Below are positions 14,081 to 15,554 of a stretch of 15,554 nucleotides of DNA, piece after piece. This DNA comes from Spirochaetales bacterium (GTDB taxonomy: Bacteria; Spirochaetota; Spirochaetia; SZUA-6). A model generated the notes under the pieces. It had not been told where the DNA came from. It did no database searches and was given only the letters and a program-made list of their open reading frames with translations. Both the position numbers and the translations under genes were made by a program. The stretch's first letter is position 1; every line of letters starts with the position of its first letter. The stretch spans positions 1 to 15,554 of the forward strand of contig QILZ01000068.1 in the NCBI GenBank assembly GCA_003233545.1. Direction: 5' to 3'.

Positions 14081-14899
14081 TTATATAAGTTCGATCTCTC
14101 CGGATACAAGCTTTACCGTCCCGCCCTCCCTGTCGCGGAGGATCAATGCCCCGTCCGCATCGATCCCTGTAATAACCGCCTCGATGCAGCCTGTTTCGTC
14201 GATACCCATGCGGACTCTGACTTTCCTGTTTATTCCGGCAAGCCGTTTCTTAAGCTGATCATCCCAGGCTGCATCCCCGCTGCAGCATCTTCTTAAGTAT
14301 ATTTTAAATTCGTACAGGATATCGGCAAGCAGATTAAACGGATTAATATCCCTGTGCAGTATATCTTTAAGTGATACGGGATAAAACCTGTTTTTACCGG
14401 TATCTTTATAATTCCTGCCGTTAAACTCTTCATTGCAGTTTAAACCTACTCCGACCAGAATGTGCCTTCCGTGTGTTTCACAAAGAATACCCGCTAATTT
14501 CCTGTTATTATATAAAAGATCATTAGGCCACTTAATTGCAGTCGAAACGGCATATTTTTTTTCCAGCGCTTCCGCAATAATAATCCCGGTAATCAGGGGC
14601 ATCCTGAAATATGGAAATTCTAAAATCTCCTTCCGAAGAATCAGGGTAAAAAGCAGATTTTTACCATTCTCAGAATGCCATCTCCGTTCTGATAACCGGC
14701 CCCTTCCTTTTCTCTGGTAGCCTGCCATAACAACCGCACCATGCGGTACGGGAGAGCCGCCCATCTTTTGAAACCCGGCAATCAATTTAAGAGCATCCTG
14801 CATCGTGGATTCCGTTTCCTTTAAATAATAAAGAGCGGCCTTATTAAAAGGGTTCTTAAAATTTCTGTACTGCAGTTTATTTATCCATGTCATATCCAT
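14081..14899 (-). CDS. birA: Biotin protein ligase (group I, no DNA-binding domain)
   Basis: A 272-residue biotin-[acetyl-CoA-carboxylase] ligase. It activates biotin with ATP to biotinyl-AMP and attaches it to the lysine of biotin carrier domains. ETESTMQDA (28-36), the biotinyl-AMP loop GRGRLSERRW (65-74), KWPNDLLY (123-130), KLAGIL (134-139, with the conserved active-site Lys) and VGVGLNCN (149-156) are present in the usual order. A small C-terminal beta domain follows after about 225. There is no N-terminal winged helix, so it should not repress biotin genes as the E. coli protein does. Two in-frame ATGs (14899 and 14893) are possible. Neither has a strong Shine-Dalgarno, and CAGG lies just before the first. 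It is divergent from pgl. Confidence 0.94.
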   Translation of the reverse strand: MDMTWINKLQYRNFKNPFNKAALYYLKETESTMQDALKLIAGFQKMGGSPVPHGAVVMAGYQRKGRGRLSERRWHSENGKNLLFTLILRKEILEFPYFRMPLITGIIIAEALEKKYAVSTAIKWPNDLLYNNRKLAGILCETHGRHILVGVGLNCNEEFNGRNYKDTGKNRFYPVSLKDILHRDINPFNLLADILYEFKIYLRRCCSGDAAWDDQLKKRLAGINRKVRVRMGIDETGCIEAVITGIDADGALILRDREGGTVKLVSGEIELI

Positions 14900-14916
14900 A
14901 AACCTGTTCCGATAGT

Positions 14917-14926
14917 ACTATATAAT
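14917..14926. promoter_or_regulatory. Overlapping divergent -10 boxes between birA and pgl
   Basis: The plus strand has a perfect -10 hexamer TATAAT (14921-14926), 30 bases before the pgl ATG. The minus strand has TATAGT (14922-14917), five of six, 18 bases before the birA start. No convincing -35 is visible for either direction. The two boxes overlap, so the promoters would compete for polymerase. Confidence 0.4.
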
Positions 14927-14955
14927 AACACTCATATTAGTAAACGGGAGAAAGA

Positions 14956-15554
14956 ATGTCCAATATTAAGAGATTCAAAGACTTAACAAGCTTAACAACA
15001 TATACCGCCAATGTAGTGTTTACAAAAATCAAAACAAAAGTAAAGACAGGCGAAGCAAATATCATACTTGCAGGCGGAAAAACACCGGAAAAATGCTATA
15101 CGAAACTCTCAACTCTGATAAATACGGCCGGCGGCTTAAATCTTAAAAACATATACTGGTATCCGGGTGATGAACGATGGGTTCCCTCCGGCCACCCCGA
15201 CAGTAACGAAAGGATGATACGTAATTTACTGTTTTCCGGAATGGATTTCGGAAAGGTAAATTTTTTCGGATGGAATACGGAAGCGGAGAACCCGGTAGAA
15301 GCAGCCGAACAGTACGATACAATGTTAAAAAAAAGGTTTTCGGAGAGAAACGTACATCCCGATGTAGTTTTGCTGGGAATAGGAGATGACGGGCACACGG
15401 CATCGCTATTTCCGGACGGCAAGTTTGTTGTCCCGGATCCCGCAAAACCCGCAAAACGTGCAGGCCCCTTACAGCCCCTTCACCAGGCGGTTAATCCGGA
15501 TATAAAAAGGAACGCAGCTGCTGTTTACAGGGAAAAATATAATATGTGGAGACT
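14956..15554 (+). CDS. pgl: 6-phosphogluconolactonase, partial (cut by window end)
   Basis: The first 199 codons of a gene that continues past the right edge. The enzyme hydrolyses 6-phosphoglucono-lactone to 6-phosphogluconate, the second step of the oxidative pentose phosphate pathway. LAGGKTPEKCY (38-48) is the family's N-terminal phosphate loop. DERWVPSGHPDSN (72-84) and LLGIGDDGHTASLFP (139-153) are its two best-known signatures, and the His of the second is the likely catalytic base. Family members are usually about 230-270 residues, so roughly the last quarter is missing. GGGAG lies five bases before the ATG. It is divergent from birA. With transketolase earlier in the window this supports an active pentose phosphate pathway. 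Confidence 0.95.
   Translation, partial: MSNIKRFKDLTSLTTYTANVVFTKIKTKVKTGEANIILAGGKTPEKCYTKLSTLINTAGGLNLKNIYWYPGDERWVPSGHPDSNERMIRNLLFSGMDFGKVNFFGWNTEAENPVEAAEQYDTMLKKRFSERNVHPDVVLLGIGDDGHTASLFPDGKFVVPDPAKPAKRAGPLQPLHQAVNPDIKRNAAAVYREKYNMWR

Noticed and set aside
15096..15454. Two open frames on the minus strand near the right edge
   Set aside because: They are antisense to the clearly recognisable 6-phosphogluconolactonase, which is open through the window end and carries its signature motifs.
1..15554. CRISPR array, tRNA or rRNA gene, insertion sequence
   Set aside because: No regularly spaced repeats, cloverleaf-like segments, conserved rRNA stretches, transposase motifs or terminal inverted repeats were seen.

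Overview
The window is a gene-dense stretch of bacterial chromosome with 15 protein genes (one cut by the right edge), no RNA genes, no CRISPR array and no insertion sequence. The gene content suggests a spirochaete or a close relative: a GT28 glycolipid glycosyltransferase, a solitary groEL with no groES or CIRCE element beside it, a yajC-secD-secF cluster with an oversized SecF, and a membrane-anchored PilZ protein. This assignment comes from recollection of gene families, not from a search, and is only moderately secure. Coding is compact. Three gene junctions use the four-base ATGA stop/start overlap, and two genes start at TTG behind good Shine-Dalgarno sequences.

Left arm, + strand (1-2087): a GT28 MGDG-synthase/UgtP-like glycosyltransferase preceded by a consensus-like -35 box and a perfect 8-bp inverted repeat, then an ACT-domain protein fused to a DUF5612-like domain, a family I associate mainly with methanogenic archaea.

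Large - strand cluster, read right to left (9760 to 2084): an unknown 98-residue protein, yajC, secD, secF, a metallophosphoesterase, transketolase, and a GAF-GGDEF diguanylate cyclase with an intact product-inhibition site. secD/secF and phosphoesterase/tkt are ATGA-coupled, and the phosphoesterase and cyclase genes follow their upstream neighbours within a few bases. Protein export, central carbon metabolism and c-di-GMP synthesis may therefore share one transcript.

Divergent from this cluster, on + (9848-11496), is the pair I find most interesting. A membrane-anchored YcgR-like PilZ protein is ATGA-coupled to a 212-residue protein whose strand-His-Gly and strand-Cys motifs resemble the caspase/CHAT (clan CD) fold. 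If the reading is right, this is a c-di-GMP receptor paired with a caspase-fold effector. Neither the fold nor any activity is shown by the sequence alone.

Right arm: groEL (- strand) ends at a perfect 30-bp palindrome followed by a T-tract, and its promoter region carries a separate palindrome over the -35 box. A HAD-IB phosphatase (+) with no visible Shine-Dalgarno, a group-I biotin protein ligase (-), and the start of 6-phosphogluconolactonase (+) complete the window. The last of these complements transketolase as a second pentose phosphate pathway enzyme.
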